DNA of 64,000 bases from Brachypodius melanocephalos (taxonomy: Eukaryota > Chordata > Aves > Passeriformes > Pycnonotidae): the NCBI GenBank assembly GCA_013398615.1, contig VZSR01003803.1, positions 8,167,836 through 8,231,835 of the forward strand. Direction: 5' to 3'. Position numbers and translations under genes: made by a program. Positions 23,986 through 37,527 of the stretch are shown here, piece after piece (within the stretch, counting starts at the first letter, position 1; every line of letters starts with the position of its first letter). The notes beneath the pieces are model-generated. The model was not told where the DNA came from. It was given only the letters and a program-made list of their open reading frames with translations, and searched no databases.

Positions 23986-25929
23986 GGGTTTTATCTTTGT
24001 ATGTGACCCATAACCTAGAGCTTTTACTCAGCAGTCCAAAAGTAAGTGTTCACAGTGTTCAGGCTGGACATACCCTGCAGGCATTCCTGCCAGAGGTGGA
24101 TACACACAGGAATATCACCTACAAACCGAGGAGACCAGCTTGCCCCACTGGCCCAGCCTGTAGCAGCCTTTAATACCCTTTTGCAGACCAATGCATACCA
24201 AAGTCAACATCAATCATCACAGCTCACCATCTCTGGAATGTATTAATTATGCATTTTCCTCTTAATTATTTTTTTTATATTAGGATAATTCTGACCTGGT
24301 GTTCTTATGTTAGGAAAAATCATTCTGCCCAACAGAGACACTTGAAAGGAAGAGAGGGTGGGAGTGAGGGGTAGCACACACAGGAAGTCCTTACTGTCTT
24401 TCTCTGGACATAAGTGAGAAAGTAAAATTTATATTTGAAAACACAGCTGACACAATAAAGAAGGAAACCTGGCAGGTTTTTTATGATGTCTAGGTCCTTT
24501 GAGAAATTAGAAAAGAAATGGCTCATTGTAACATTTGTTTTTCTCACATTAGCTCCTGATTTGTTTCATAAATTTTATATGTGTATTGGGTCTCTTGAGT
24601 GCATGGACGAACATTTTTGAAAATTAATTTCTGGTTTCTGGAAGGAGACTAAAGAATGCTTTTTCATTCAACCTGTGGAACCTGGAAATTCACATATGGT
24701 TGTTGGAAATGAGAATGAAAGACAGAGTAAACACATACAAGTTTGAATGTAGATATCCAGTACAATTGTAAATTATAACGAGATTACAGCAAAGAGATTG
24801 CACCCTGATCTGGCAGTAAGACATCTTTTGGCTATTTGAGAACATGAATAGCCTTATTGCCCAGGCTAAACCCATATCTATCAGATGGGAGGTCCTAATA
24901 TCTCTGACATTAATGACAAGTAGTGGAGGAAATTGAATTTTGGACACATTCAGTTTTACTAGGAAATTTAGAAACCCTTTTACTGTGAAACATTGGTACT
25001 ACTAGGTTTTATCACTTTGGAATGAGTGAATACTTAAAAGAATTTCAATTCTTGCTTTAGTTTAATTATCCTCATAATATTTGATGTGGCCAAGGAACTT
25101 GGTTGGCACTCAGAGGATTACGTGCTTAGAGAGATTAATGAAAAGGAAAATCTTTTTGATGAATACTTGATGATTCTTAATTCAACTTGTTAATTAGGTC
25201 AGTAGTATTTGATTTCAGGGTACAATTTAACCCATAGCAGTTTTAATTTCCTGTGTTTCTGAAATGCACTTCACATGCCGGAAGACATCCTGCTGTTAAA
25301 AGTAGGCATTGAAAGAATCTCTTTCAACAGATTCACAGTAGAGTGAACACGAAAAAATTAGAGGGCATGGTAAGTAAGCTTGTATTCTTTTCTTAGTGTA
25401 TATATTTTTAGATCTATTCATCGAGACACAGAATACATAAAAATCAACATTTGCAATGTTTTCACTTCCCTTTCAATTATTCAAGATTAGAAACCAGGAG
25501 AAAAATGCAATCCACTTGTCTACCTATCAAATAGTAGCACATTTTCTTGCCCTCATACCTCCACTCTCCTGTGTTTGATCAAAGATTATATTATTACAAA
25601 TGTCATTGAAGTGTTGTCTAATATATAGATATGGGATTTAAGAGAGCTTTGTTGACTTATATCAACTTATGATGCACAGATTTTCTACTATTAGGTCAAT
25701 CTGCTTCCTCTTCTAAAACCAAAGATTTGTAAATAAAAATCACAAATACAAATGCAGGTTACTGCCCAAAACAAAATTATTGTGGCTTTATGTAATTGCT
25801 GCTTATGTTATCAAATCACCTTCCTGATACAGCAGATGGTTCCCTGTAATACATTTTCAGAAACAGTGTTCACCACTTCTCATAAGCAGCTTTTTCACAG
25901 TTTAATATTAGGGAAAATCAGGCTGGACC
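23986..25929. other. Unique noncoding stretch
   Basis: No gene recognised. The part at 24046-24250 is richer in G and C than its flanks, but I cannot assign it to a family. Confidence 0.55.
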
Positions 25930-26398
25930 CAACAGCCTGAGAGAGGTGAAATGTCCCAGCTCCATGCCCTCAGGTCCAAAAAGTCATGAAGCTGAGCATG
26001 GACATCCAGCTGGAGCAGGAGGGTTCAGCCAGCCTGGAGCAGAGCTGGCTTTAGGGGTGCCCAACTGCACCCCAGTGCCAGCGGGGATGTCCCCAAGGAG
26101 ACAGTGGACTCCACACAGCTGTGCAGGGAGCCAGAGACACAACAGGTACAAGCTAAAACAAGGGAGGTTCAGAGTGGATGAAAGGCTGTGGTTTTGGCCC
26201 ATAAGGACAGTAGGGCAGTGGTGGAAGTGGCCCTGACACTTTGAGGAGTCTGCCTCTTTGGAGGTTTCCAAGTACTGAGTGGATGAAACCCTGAACAATC
26301 TGCTGTGGTCACTTGTGTGACCCTGCTGTGAGCAGGAGATTGGACTTGTCTCAAGTCCCCTGAGATCTCTTCCAAGAGAAATTATCCTGTGATCCTAA
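25930..26398 (+). mobile_element. CR1 LINE, diverged 3' part, forward strand
   Basis: An older or different-subfamily CR1. Landmarks are CAGCCTGGAGCAGAGCTGGC (CR1 'CAGCCTGGAGAAGAGAAGGC' region), TTAGGGGTGCCCAACTGCAC, ACAAGGGAGGTTCAGAGTGG, GGGCAGTGGTGGAAGTGGCC, GGAGGTTTCCAAGTACTGAG, TGACCCTGCTGTGAGCAGGA, GATTGGACTTGTC, GAGATCTCTTCCAA and a degenerate terminal TTATCCTGTGATCC. The left edge is uncertain. Short frames on both strands are incidental. Confidence 0.85.
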
Positions 26399-26787
26399 AA
26401 TTTTCTGTTTAGTCAGGGCCTTGAATATTTACTCTGTTTCATTGTTTCTCTCATGTCCATGCCCCATGAAATTAATTTGGTTTAACACTAAATAAAAATA
26501 GACTAGGTCTTTCTACTTAAAAAAATAAACAGGAATCTCCTAAAGTTCCAGAAATCTTAGCTGACTTCATCAAAGAGGCCCATAATTTACAGTATTTTTT
26601 ATCCTAACATAAGCTTAAGGACACAGGGCTCTCTGCATTTATCTGTGGTGGGTCATGCTAGTCTGTTTAACCTATAGCATATACACTGTCAGTAAAAGTG
26701 GAAACCCAGCGAAATGAGGATTTGTATGAGGATTTGTATGCACTTTCTGAAGCCTACTATCACCCTAATATCTGAAAGTTCCCCTGA

Positions 26788-26809
26788 TTTTTTTTTTGTT
26801 TTGTTTTTG

Positions 26810-26845
<36 letters not shown>

Positions 26846-26854
26846 GTTTTGTTT
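26788..26854 (+). repeat. (TTTTG)n / T-rich simple repeat
   Basis: T runs broken by single Gs, ending in five TTTTG units. It is the reverse complement type of the (AAAAC)n tracts elsewhere in the window. Confidence 0.95.
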
Positions 26855-26870
26855 ATGTCTGACTAAGAAA

Positions 26871-26903
26871 TTTGACCCTAGTACTGAAGGGTACTAGGTC
26901 AAA
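26871..26903. repeat. Hairpin, 13-bp stem with one bulge
   Basis: Left arm TTTGACCCTAGTAC (26871-26884), loop TGAAGG, right arm GTACTAGGTCAAA (26891-26903). Pairing is complete apart from one extra C in the left arm. It begins about 17 bases after the T/G repeat. No run of Ts follows, and nothing suggests a small RNA gene. Confidence 0.85.
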
Positions 26904-27941
26904 ATCCTGACTCAGGTTTCTGATAACAGTGACCCCTTTGAGATAGTTCACAAGACAGCAGTTATGCAAAGGTGACTATGCTATCAAGCAAAATGTCTAA
27001 AGACACAGTGCTATCCCAATTCATGAAAATATTTGCAAAATATGGAATTACTTTGTCAGAGCAAGAGCAGCAGAATCAAATGTGGACTGAACAAATGTGC
27101 TCCCAGTTGACACAGATGTGCCAGTGGAAGGTGATTACTTCCAGTTCTTCATGATCTCCAGTAGTACAGCAAATCTATTTCATTTGCTTCAGGCAAAAAT
27201 CAGGCTTCCCTAGACAGTGAATTTTGGTGGATCCAGCTTGTTTGACTGTTCTTGCCTGAAGCACATTACAGGGTATATTTATGAATTAAGCTCCTGACAG
27301 ATAGCAATAATTTCCAGTGGAGCACTGGGGGACAACTAGAAAAGTGATTTATTATCATTGCTTGGTCTAGAAGAAACCAACCTTGGATTGGTTAAATTTT
27401 AAGTTAATGAGTTAACAATTCCCTTTTCTGGATATACTAAGAGTTGCTTTTTTGGGATTTTTTTCTTCATAATCTTCTCCAAGTTATAAGGTAGGATGTG
27501 CTTGGTCTTCCATATTTTGCTCTATTATTTCAAGTGCTGCAGGAAAAGATTGTCAAATTTATTTTAAATTTAAAACTTCTCCTGGAATTGCTCCATATTG
27601 TAAAAAGCGAAAAAACCCCAACCTTCAAAAAGCAACAGAAAACCCTCTTACATCCGTGTTCACCTCACTTGACTCCTAAACCTCAAGTGTGTTACTATCA
27701 AGAAAAGTATTTTTTAAAGTTGTAAATTGTCTTCCGATGTTATCACTTGTCTAAATTCCCATGCTGATATAACTGTATGAAAATCAATTCATCTGTGTCA
27801 TCTTGGATTCCATTGTAATTTACTTTCAAAGATTAGATATTGCTTCCAAAATGTCTAATCTTGAGATTGTTTTAATGATTCTTTGCTTATCTATTTGTAA
27901 CATGGGTGAACTTTGTCAAATGTTTTCTACCGCTTGGATTT

Positions 27942-27972
<31 letters not shown>
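27942..27972 (+). repeat. Poly-A run (one G)
   Basis: Thirty A bases interrupted by one G at 27960. The sequence upstream does not resemble a processed gene copy. Confidence 0.95.
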
Positions 27973-27973
<1 letters not shown>

Positions 27974-30900
27974 CTTCTTTTTCACGTTTTAGAAAAAATC
28001 CACACTGAGGAGGGCTGGTAAATGAACAACTGAGAACTGTGCTTATGTCTTCCTGTGACTGCTGAGCTTGCTTGGACACGTAAAACACAAGTCTATTTTC
28101 AGTGCAGGTTAAATCACACCAGTCTGAGATGGTGGAACAACACTCGTGGCTGCACAGCAGTGTTAAGTGTCTTTACCAGGGGGAAGAATTGCATGCACAG
28201 TCAGATCTTCAGGCAAAACTGTTATGGATTGAAACTAACTATGGAACTGGTTTTAGCTGTTTCAGTGAAAAATGTGACTACTTGAAAATTCCTGTTACAT
28301 GTTGCAATGGATAAGTCAGAAAAAAACCGAAAACCAAAATGGATGAGAAGCTGAAAAGGTAAAAAGTTTCTTTTCAACCTAGTGATTTTTTTTCTCACTA
28401 ATTAAAAATAAAAATGCTATATCTGTGCTGCAACTGTTCAATTGAAAAAATTGTGTTGCACTAGAAAGAGATGTACATTTTTCTTGTTGTCATCATAATA
28501 GGAAATATATTAAGTTTTTCTTGTCACAAATATTTCCTTTTTTTCTAGCATTGTTAGTCAAGGAATTGGCAAAATCAGTAACTGCAGAGATGTATCCTGG
28601 CTTACTTCAACTCCTGGAATTTCTTCTGGTTCATATAATAAAGCACAGGGTAGAGGATGCAGTGAAGATCCCCTGTGCCCCGTCTCCCAGCTATTGGGGA
28701 CTGAGTTCATCATGAGATGAAAACTTCACAATAACTGTGTCTGGGAAAGGTGACCCAGAGAAAAGTAAACTCGGATCAGGCATCTAATTATTATCCAAAA
28801 TGGAAATGTAAGCTGTTTCTAAAAGGCCTTGTCAGTTGAGATAAAACATATAGCTGTGATTCAAAAGATAAGACAGCAATGCAGAGAGCTACAGGGCCAT
28901 GGAACGATATGATCTGAGCACTGACAAAGGAAAATTATTTTACTGACAGTTGCCAGATGAAGGTGAGGGCTGCAATAACAGAAACAAAGGGTTATAAAGG
29001 AAGTCTCTGCAGTAGTCAAGGTAACAAAATTCAACATGCCTAGCAATTTACCTATCATACTGAAGTGTTATATTTACCCATAGAAGAGAAAAAAAAATAA
29101 AAAAAAGAAAACAAAAAGAGAAATAAAAAGATGTATGGTGGGGAAGAAAATAATAACTAAATCATTCATGGTAACCTTCAACCTGTATGTGTCAGTTTAA
29201 TTAGTGATAAAAGCTTTATAAAAGCTTTAGAGCTGGTACAAACCTGGTCAGTCTTATAAAAAGCTTTTTATTCAGTGCTTGGTGAACTGTTTCTAAAAGT
29301 CTGAATGCTATGAGAATTAATGATCCTTGAAAGAACTCGTTTGGATCTCATGTGATAGACAGAAAATCTATTCTGACCAGGCACTTGCATCCAAATAATC
29401 TTCTGTCACAGCTATTAGAGGATTGCCTCAAATTCCCTCCTGTAAATATTCCTGTTGTTCCTCAGCACTCTCCAGGCAGCCAAACAGAAGGATAACCAGA
29501 ATTCCTCTCATAATTAGTCCTCTTAGTACTTTTTCCTGAGAATAAAGAAAAATCCTCCCTCCTCCATAAGAAAATTGTAAACCAAATACGGAAGTTAATT
29601 CAGATAGATGACACAGTGAATGTCCTTTCCAAAACAGCAAACCTGCCGTGGATGCCTTCCCGATTAGTAGGATTTTATAACCGTGGTGTACAAGTTTTAA
29701 ATATTCACAGAAGAATGAGGTTTGAACTGAGGCTACAGGTATCTTTTGAAACTGAGGGAGAGGGCAAGCCCAGAAAACGCTTGATCCACTGGGGGATAGC
29801 GTTACCTTTTATTGTCCTGAGCTTGTTGATTGCTTAAAGAAGATCCACAAGGGTTTAGATTTCAGGACCCTCCAATAAATATCTACAGAGTAATTTCAGA
29901 GTGATTTTAGCTAAGAAAAGAAGAAAAGGAAAAAAAAAAAAAAAGGAAAAAAATAGTGTATGTCATTGCTATTATAATCATGTTTCTATGACATTGACCA
30001 GCCAAAGGCACAGGCTGACATGAAAGAGTCTCAAACCCACTTTCAATTTCTATAAACAATTTGTAAATACTTTTACATTTAAGAAGTTTGACTTCTTAAG
30101 AAAAAAAATACTTTTTGGTTTAATATGCATGAACAGTATCTACTGATATTTAATTATTACATATTTCAATAATCTGCTACCTCGACTTATAAAAAGCCTT
30201 TCCCCAGTTGTTTGTTTTTTTCAGTGTTGTATTTCCTTTCTACACTCACCACATATAGGTCCAAATCTCAATGCAATTTTCAACCTTCTCCTGTACATAC
30301 TTTTTATGATTGTTCCAACAGAGGATTCTTACTGTAGTAATTCTTACTACATTACTTGCTAATGCAGATGTATTCTGTATTGCCATATTACCTGTAGAAT
30401 GACTAAGTTGTAATTCCACTAAGAAATCTGTGGTTTATTACCACTTCAATTTATTTATTATTACCATTTTCCTGTAAAGACATATGCAGAATTATCAGTT
30501 TTACTTTGGTTGTCATTTCTTTTAGTTTTCATTTTTCTGTTGTAGCTTTGATGAGAGTAGAGAAAATTGGGATTGTAAATGAGATAGTAAAATCCTCTGA
30601 ACAGGAATTATTAACAGTGCATATATTTTTGTCTTGCCAACCCACTATCCTCTTATTCTCAGAGTAGATGCTTTGGCCTGCTACTTTTTTATATATTTTT
30701 CCTCCTTTCTTTCTTTTCCATGCTTTTTCTGATACTTCCATCATTATTAAAGCTATTACTCCTTATGTCATTGTAATAAAATTATGATTTATTTAAGAAA
30801 TGAAAAAAAAACTCCAAAGAAATTTTGTATTAAGTATGGAAATATTCCTTGCCTGGGTAGTGTAATTGTAACTGCCACATTCAATATTCAACAGAAAAAC

Positions 30901-33004
30901 TTATCATCACAAATTTAACTAAAATATGTTTAGTGAATGCAATGATTGACATCATATACAGAAAATTATCTTCACTAATAAAGTTTTTGTAATTTTACCA
31001 CTACTTCATTGAAGTACCCCATGAACTGAGAGCATGTTTGACTTAAACAAGTCATTAATATATACTAGAAGACATAGAGATATACCAATATCGGGAACAT
31101 CAATTTTAATCAACATGCACAGCAAATCAAAAACTGCTTTAACACAGAGGGAAAAGTCATTAGAAACTTGTCCTCAGCAACATGACATATGAAGTTCTGA
31201 AGCAGAGACCAGGAATGCCTGTATGTACTGCACCGAAAATGAAGCAAGACAAAACAGAAATCCTGCAGACCTGTTCACTAATGAGGAATATTTGGAAGTG
31301 TATTATGCCCCACATCTGAAGGAGAACACAATTGTCCAGACATGTCACAGATCTTTAATACAGTGAAAAATTATTTTTGGTGTGCAGTGTACATTACCTT
31401 AAAAAAAAATCTTTAAACAACTGAAATAAGTTCCAGAGAGTAGGAATACTCTCTCTATGGATAGGTATGTGATTTCTAGATCTATTACTTTTTATTTGAA
31501 TTTGCTCAGAAAATCTGTTTCTAGTGATTACATGGACAGTGATAGTTGTTCCTGTGTGATAATGCATTCACATACAATTTCCATTATGAAATTCCCTATT
31601 TCAAGCCAGGTAAAACATAATTTAGATAGGCAAATAGCAGACTATTTAAAGAAATTGAATAGCTCAAAATGAAAAAAAAATGCATTACCTAAAAACTGAA
31701 TTAGAACTAATGATCCTAATTTGGAATTAAAGGAGAATTTTATAAGTTTTCCTCAAAATTTACCACTAATTTATTACTCATCGAGCACTTGTGAAATATC
31801 CCAAAGTCAGCTTGCAATGGTGATCTAATTTCCTGAGGTGCTGGGCCAAGTCCATTATGCAGTGTCATCAGCATAGGGATGACATCTGGTACCTAGACTG
31901 TAAGTGCCTCTGAAAGTATCACTGCTGTAAAATGTATGTGTGGAGAGAAGGGACAGAAACAACAGGCCAAATGACTTGTGATTTTTCATTTGCATGGTAA
32001 ATCAGTTGAAGTTAATTTCATATTGCAAATGAACATCTACTTCTTAGCAATTCTACCAGTTGCTGAGCATCCACTAATAGTTGATGTAGAACATGTGGAG
32101 TCCAAAATGACTTTTTGGAAAAGATGCAAAAATCATTCCTGTGTTCATGCAGAACTAATAAGAGATGGATTCTGAGTTACTTGAATAAAGTCCAAACAAC
32201 TCTTTTTTAAATACCTGAGTTTTGATTTTTTGCTCACTCACCTGGTTCATGTTTATCTCGAATAATACTAGGCTTAAACCCCTATAATTTTCGCCAAGAT
32301 GACAAGCTCTGATATTGGGTTCTGTGAGCCCATATAAGTTAAAGACTCCTCAGTAATGAACAGACTAGATGGCATAAATGAAGCTTGGAAGTTTTGGAGA
32401 AAGACATTGAGAGATTGAGGGCTTTATAGCAGCTGGCTCTTAAGAATATGCATCTGAAGAGGAAGAAAATAAAATATACCAGATGGCAGTGGAGGCTCCA
32501 CAGCAAGAGAGACAGAAAATGAATTTTGATGAGACTGGGGCTTATCATTACTCAGTCCTCTCTGTGACTGAAATAGAAACAGTGTTTGTTTTCAGACAAA
32601 TTCAAGATTCATAACTCAGCTTTTATGCAATCCATAACTCTTTATAGAAATCATCAGTTACTGCAGACCCATACTATTTCCAGAGTAGGTGATACACATT
32701 AAGTACATTAAGTACAGGCTCTGCAGAGTAAGACCTATGACTCTAAAAGGAACATTCAGGTATATTTCATCTTTATCTTGATGATGGCCCCCCAAAACAG
32801 TATCAAGGATCTGAACTCGGTTTCCTTAAATCTCATTTTTGTAGAGCATGGTGCAGAGCTGTTTTTGGTCACAAAGCACACTTCAATCCTCTGCAAGACA
32901 CACCTCTAAGGAAGAGAACACGTGAGGAAGGAAGCAGATTTACATTTCAAGTTCAGCAAAATATCTACAAGTCTGCATTTAATCACAAACATTAAATAAA
33001 TTGA

Positions 33005-33070
33005 GAGAAAAACAAAACAAAACAAAGCAAAACAAACAACAACAACAAAAAAAAACAACAAAAAAAGAAG
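33005..33070 (+). repeat. (AAAAC)n / (CAA)n tract
   Basis: AAAACAAAACAAAGCAAAAC followed by CAACAACAACAA and A runs; almost no T or G for about 65 bases. Confidence 0.95.
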
Positions 33071-34509
33071 CAGGAGATAGAAATCTTTAGGATTGAGCCT
33101 ATTTATTAAACAGGTAAGGTGATGAAGCAATTTTGCTGTTTATGTTTTAGGCTGTACGTTGTGAAAAAGTAATCTTCAGGTGGTGGATTTCTATGAAGAT
33201 ATTATAGAAGTACTCAGGGTTCTTGTCTAAATCATTTTGGTGGTAGTTGGACACACAAGGATGAAATTTTGCCTCGCTCTTACAACTAGCAAAGACACTA
33301 TTTCATTTCAAAGAAACTACATTTCATCTTGAATGCAAGATACTCCCTTCATTATCCATGATTTTACTTGGTAATTCAGCCCCATGTTTCTAAATCAATC
33401 CAACATTTTTCAATGAGCACCTTTTCAGTTATGTAAAAACACTGTCAGTTGAATAATCAGCACTTTTGTTCTCTACTTTGGCAATGAAAGCAGACCTAAA
33501 AGTAAATGTTATGTTTTTCAGTCAGTAACAGACACAGACTTCATTTTATTGACAGTAACTGAAAAATGACAGTAACGTAGATGTAATCAACAATTTTTCT
33601 TTCTCTTAATCTCCTAGAAGGTGTGCACTTATCACAGAAGTGTCAAAATTGTACTTGCAAAATGCAACCAGAATTCTAAGGCAATGGGATCAATTCAATG
33701 CATTTCCCATTTTTAATACAACAGATAAAGCCGTGTTAAATGCTTTTGGGTCAAAATATTTTAAAAACTGACAACATTCCTTGTTGTTATTATTGTTCTG
33801 ATTCTTTTTTAAAGAGAGCTGGCTCAGTAAAAGATACTGTAAAAAAGCCAGATCCATATGGTTGTGTTTCTTTTGAAGGCAGTTTATTAAAAAAAATATA
33901 TATTCAGCCGGTGCAAGCTGGTTTATGTATTTAGAAATGTTTTAATTTTAAGAAATGTTGTATAACTCAGGGATAGTTCCAAATGTGGCAGATAAGCAAA
34001 GAAATTAATGTTTGGATCTGCATATTTTGTTTATTTACTCCAAGTTTTGAAATATCAAGTGCCAATACTTATCTTATTAACCCTTTCAGAGTGCAAAATA
34101 CACAGGCTTTGAAACTTTTGCTTTTAATTCTTCCCTCCTTGTTATAGTACAAGCCTATCTAAATCTTCTAATCAGAAAAATAAACCAAATTAAATTCTTA
34201 GAAAGCTTTCAAACATCAATGAGGAAGACTTCATTTGGTTTGTGAGACATTCATAGACCATTCCTGGAGTCAGGTTGCCCTTGTTAAAAATACACCACTG
34301 AGTCCAGACTGCACTCACACGGCTGCAGAACTCGCATTGGCAGAAGGGGTCATGAGATCCTATTTGCAGGTCAGCTTCTACTTGTGAGACAGAATCCACC
34401 TCTCTATTTTTGCCAATGGCATGTCCAATCTTATTAAGAGGACTTTGTAAGAATCCCAGGTGGCAGGGGAAGAGTAACCAGCAGTTCTGTGAAAGAGTGA
34501 CAAACAGGA

Positions 34510-34735
34510 TCATAGAATCATAGAGCAACCCTGATTACAAGGGATAGATATCTTGAAATATCTTCTATTCCAACCTTTCATGTAAAAGGAAGCCTAGACA
34601 AGATTATCTAGCACCCTGTCCAGGTGGTTCTTGAAAATCCCAAATGGAGACTGTACCATCTTCCTGGGAAGGCTGTTCCAATGAATGATTGTTCTCCCTG
34701 TAAAATAAGTTATTTTTATATTAAGATGAGTGAAG
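34510..34735 (-). mobile_element. CR1 LINE 3' end, reverse strand
   Basis: It opens with the reversed CR1 terminus TCATAGAATCATAGAGC, then GATATCTTGAAATATC, CTATTCCAACCTTTCATG, GATTATCTAGCACCCTGTCC, GGTGGTTCTTGAAAATCCC, TTCCTGGGAAGGCTGTTCCA, TGATTGTTCTCCCTGTAAA. It ends near 34735, where a forward-oriented CR1 ORF2 segment begins without a spacer. The two pieces may be one insertion. Confidence 0.88.
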
Positions 34736-36110
34736 AGTATGGGGGACTAGGTCAGGAAGGGCTGACAAGATCAACAAAAGGTGTTTAAATAAGCACCAGT
34801 GCTGAACATGCCAGTAAGGGTCTACAAGGGACCACTAAGGAGAAATTTGCCAAACCCTCTCCAGCATCTGCTCATAATGGGGTGCTTCTCTAAAGGGCCT
34901 GTACATCAATGCGTAGGGAAATAAACACAAGGTACCAACTTGTTAACATAGGTTAAACATGAGTTAAGAGATACCCTGTATTTACAGTGATCTTGGGATC
35001 ATGGAGGTGAGGTGGGATGGTTCCCATGGCTCGAATCTTGCAGTGAAGGGATAAAGACTCATTAGAAAGGAAACAATAGGAAGTCGTGGAGGAGCTGTTG
35101 CCTTTTATGAGGCAGATCATCTGGAGTGCATGAAGCTCTATTTGGGGATTGATGAGGAATCAACAAATGGCTATGGATGAGGATTAAAGAGAAGACAGAT
35201 AAAGGCAGCACTGTATTCGGTGTCTGCTATAGGCCACCTCACCAAGTAGAAAAAGTGGACCAGATCCTTTACAGGTGTCTGTGTCTTGCCTTGTGGGTCA
35301 GAGAGTTAGGAGGTGTGGAAGAGTAATTGTCAGTAGTAACTGAGATAGAAGGACTGCTGAGTCTTTACCACGTTGGTTGTCAGTTGATATTCAATCTTAT
35401 TTTTGAGAGAGAGTGCAGCCTCAAGTGCTGAAGGAGCTGGCTGATATCACTGGGAGGGTACTCTTAGTAATCTTTGATTATTTATGGACAGTGGGAGAAG
35501 TGACCAAAGACCACAGGAAAGTGACTGTAACTCCTGTCTCCAAGGAGAACAATAAGGAAACCCAAGAAACTACAAGCTGGTCAGCTTGACTCAGCCTCCA
35601 GAAAGGTGATGGACCAGCTAACCTTGGAAAGAATTTCTGGGCCCAGAAAGGACAAAAAATGATCAGAAGTAGATAGAACTACTTAATTGATTAAGAAGCC
35701 ATGTTTTATCACCTTAACAAATGTCGAGACTGAAATGACTGGCTTGCTAGTTGAGAAAAGAGCAGCAGATATTGTGTGCCTGGAATTTAGGAAGGCCTTT
35801 GACGCTGTTTCCTATGAGATCACCACAGATAAGCTGCTATCTATGGTTTGCATGAGCAGACACTGAGGTAGATTGAAAACTGACTGAATTACCACACCCA
35901 GAGAACGGTGCCTGGCAGTGCACAGTGTAGTCAGAGGCCACTAATTAGTGGTGTAGCCCAGGGGTCTCTACTGAGCCTGGTCCTGTCCAAGACCTTTAAT
36001 CATCTAGATAACACGGAAGTGTGTATTCTCAGCAAGACTTCATAATGCACCAAACTGAGAGGAGTGACTTTTAGGCCAGAGGGTCATGCTGGCATCCAGA
36101 GGGATTGATT
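34736..36110 (+). mobile_element. CR1 LINE ORF2 relic (endonuclease to RT), forward
   Basis: The largest internal CR1 piece here. It starts at the CR1 linker before the endonuclease (AGGAAGGGCTGACAAGATCA, CCAGCATCTGCTCATAATGG, AGGGCCTGTACATCAATGCG) and passes the endonuclease region, including TGTCTGCTATAGGCCACCTC ('VCYRPP'). It then jumps, by deletion, to the RT region (GAAACTACAAGCTGGTCAGC, the 'NYRPVSL' area). RT motif A reads FRKAFDAVSYEI with its aspartate codon at 35801-35803. RT motif B reads SGVAQGSLL from 35947, where the family has GVPQGS, so the proline is lost. Motifs A and B lie in different frames, so the copy is broken by indels. It stops near AGGGTCATGCTGGCATCCAG, before the YADD motif, and has no CR1 3' end of its own. 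Confidence 0.88.
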
Positions 36111-37471
36111 TTCTATTAATTTGAGGTAGAATGATGTTTCATTGCAGTTTGTAGTCACAGAAGAGTCTTTCCCTTTATTGGCTTATCTTAAAAATCTAAG
36201 GTTTGTGACTCTACACCAGATTAGACTAGATGAGCATCCTCAGAATGGAAGCCATCAGCTTTTAAGATCTGTGCTCACCAGACTTTTTTCCTAATAAATC
36301 TCAGAACTTCCTTAATGATTATCAAAGTTTCTTCCCAGTTTTAGGCCCTGTCATAGTTAGCAATCTATGAACTTGTCTGCTGGCACAGGGAGGTGTATAG
36401 ATTCCAGGCATTAGAAGGAGCATCTGTTGTTTCAGGACTAAAAATCTGTCTTGAAACAATATAATTTCTCTGAATCATATTTCACTGAATTTCCTCCCCG
36501 TTTCTGCTTTTATTTTTCTACATTTTAATTCATATTGGCAATGCAAAAGAGAAAACAATTTTTTCAAGAGTGGGCATTCTTATTGCAATGTTATGAGCCT
36601 ACTCTGTGAATACAACTGAAAAAAACACCAAAAAAACCCTGAAAATAAATGATTTGAAAGATATTCTATAAAAAAAAAATCACTAAAATTCAGATTCTCT
36701 AAAGAACTTTAACATGTTCTTACAATGGGAAACTTGGAGTTGAATTATTTTTAATGTTAAATCCTTCTGAGAGCAACACTAAGCCATATCAAGCCAGAAA
36801 TAATCTGTCTTTGTACCCTTTAGCACGTTTTTCTAAAGCAAAATGTTTGTATGATCACACTGCCTGGATCTGTCAATGTTCCTCTACTTGCACTGAAATT
36901 ATCAACCGGCTTTCAAGTACATTGAAAATAACAGACGAGATCTTACAGAGACAACATTTTTTTCAGGTTTCACGAATACCATTAATAATAAATTGTCATT
37001 TCTTCCGTCAGCACCCTCCAATGAAAGGAGGAAAGCAGTTATAACTGCTCTCCTCACCTGCTCCAAGAGAGAGCAACCACCTGGCCAGTCTAAGAGAGCA
37101 CTTACTGTGAACCTTTAAACCAGCCAGGGCACGTGCTCCCTCTGACCCAGGAAAATAAACTGTGGATGAGAGAAAGCAAAAGGTGCTCTGAGAATGAAGA
37201 CATAGAAAGGAGCTCAGAATGGATGGATGGGGATGAACACAGACGGGAACTGGACTAGTCCCAGGTTGCTAGAAACAATTCTGTAGACAACCAGGGGGCA
37301 TTAATTCTAATTACTTCAGGATCAGCTTGATTGTGTGGGGGTTTTAACTGTGTCTGTAATTCTTAATCATCATTAAATAGTTGTGCACTATTTCATTGTT
37401 TTTCTCCGTGCTTATTTTAATAGACTTTTATGATTTAATGACAAGTCAACTAGTTGCAAAGAGTTTTTGTA

Positions 37472-37527
<56 letters not shown>

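Larger units (their letters stand above)
26399..34509. other. Unique noncoding stretch with simple repeats
   Basis: Over 8 kb without a gene I can support. It holds the T/G tract at 26788-26854, a perfect-arm hairpin at 26871-26903, A runs at 27942-27972 and 29927-29952, an A-rich block at 29088-29135 and an A/C tract at 33005-33070. The longest frame is a 112-codon reverse one (34190-34528) whose start lies in the next CR1. Confidence 0.55.

Noticed and set aside
28055..28314. Overlapping 76- and 70-codon forward frames that looked exon-like
   Set aside because: No recognisable protein family and no convincing flanking splice sites with a consistent frame.
34190..34528. Reverse 112-codon frame with several cysteines
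   Set aside because: Its first codons lie inside a CR1 tail, I recognise no domain, and I see no convincing splice or promoter context. It could be tested for conservation, but nothing supports it now.
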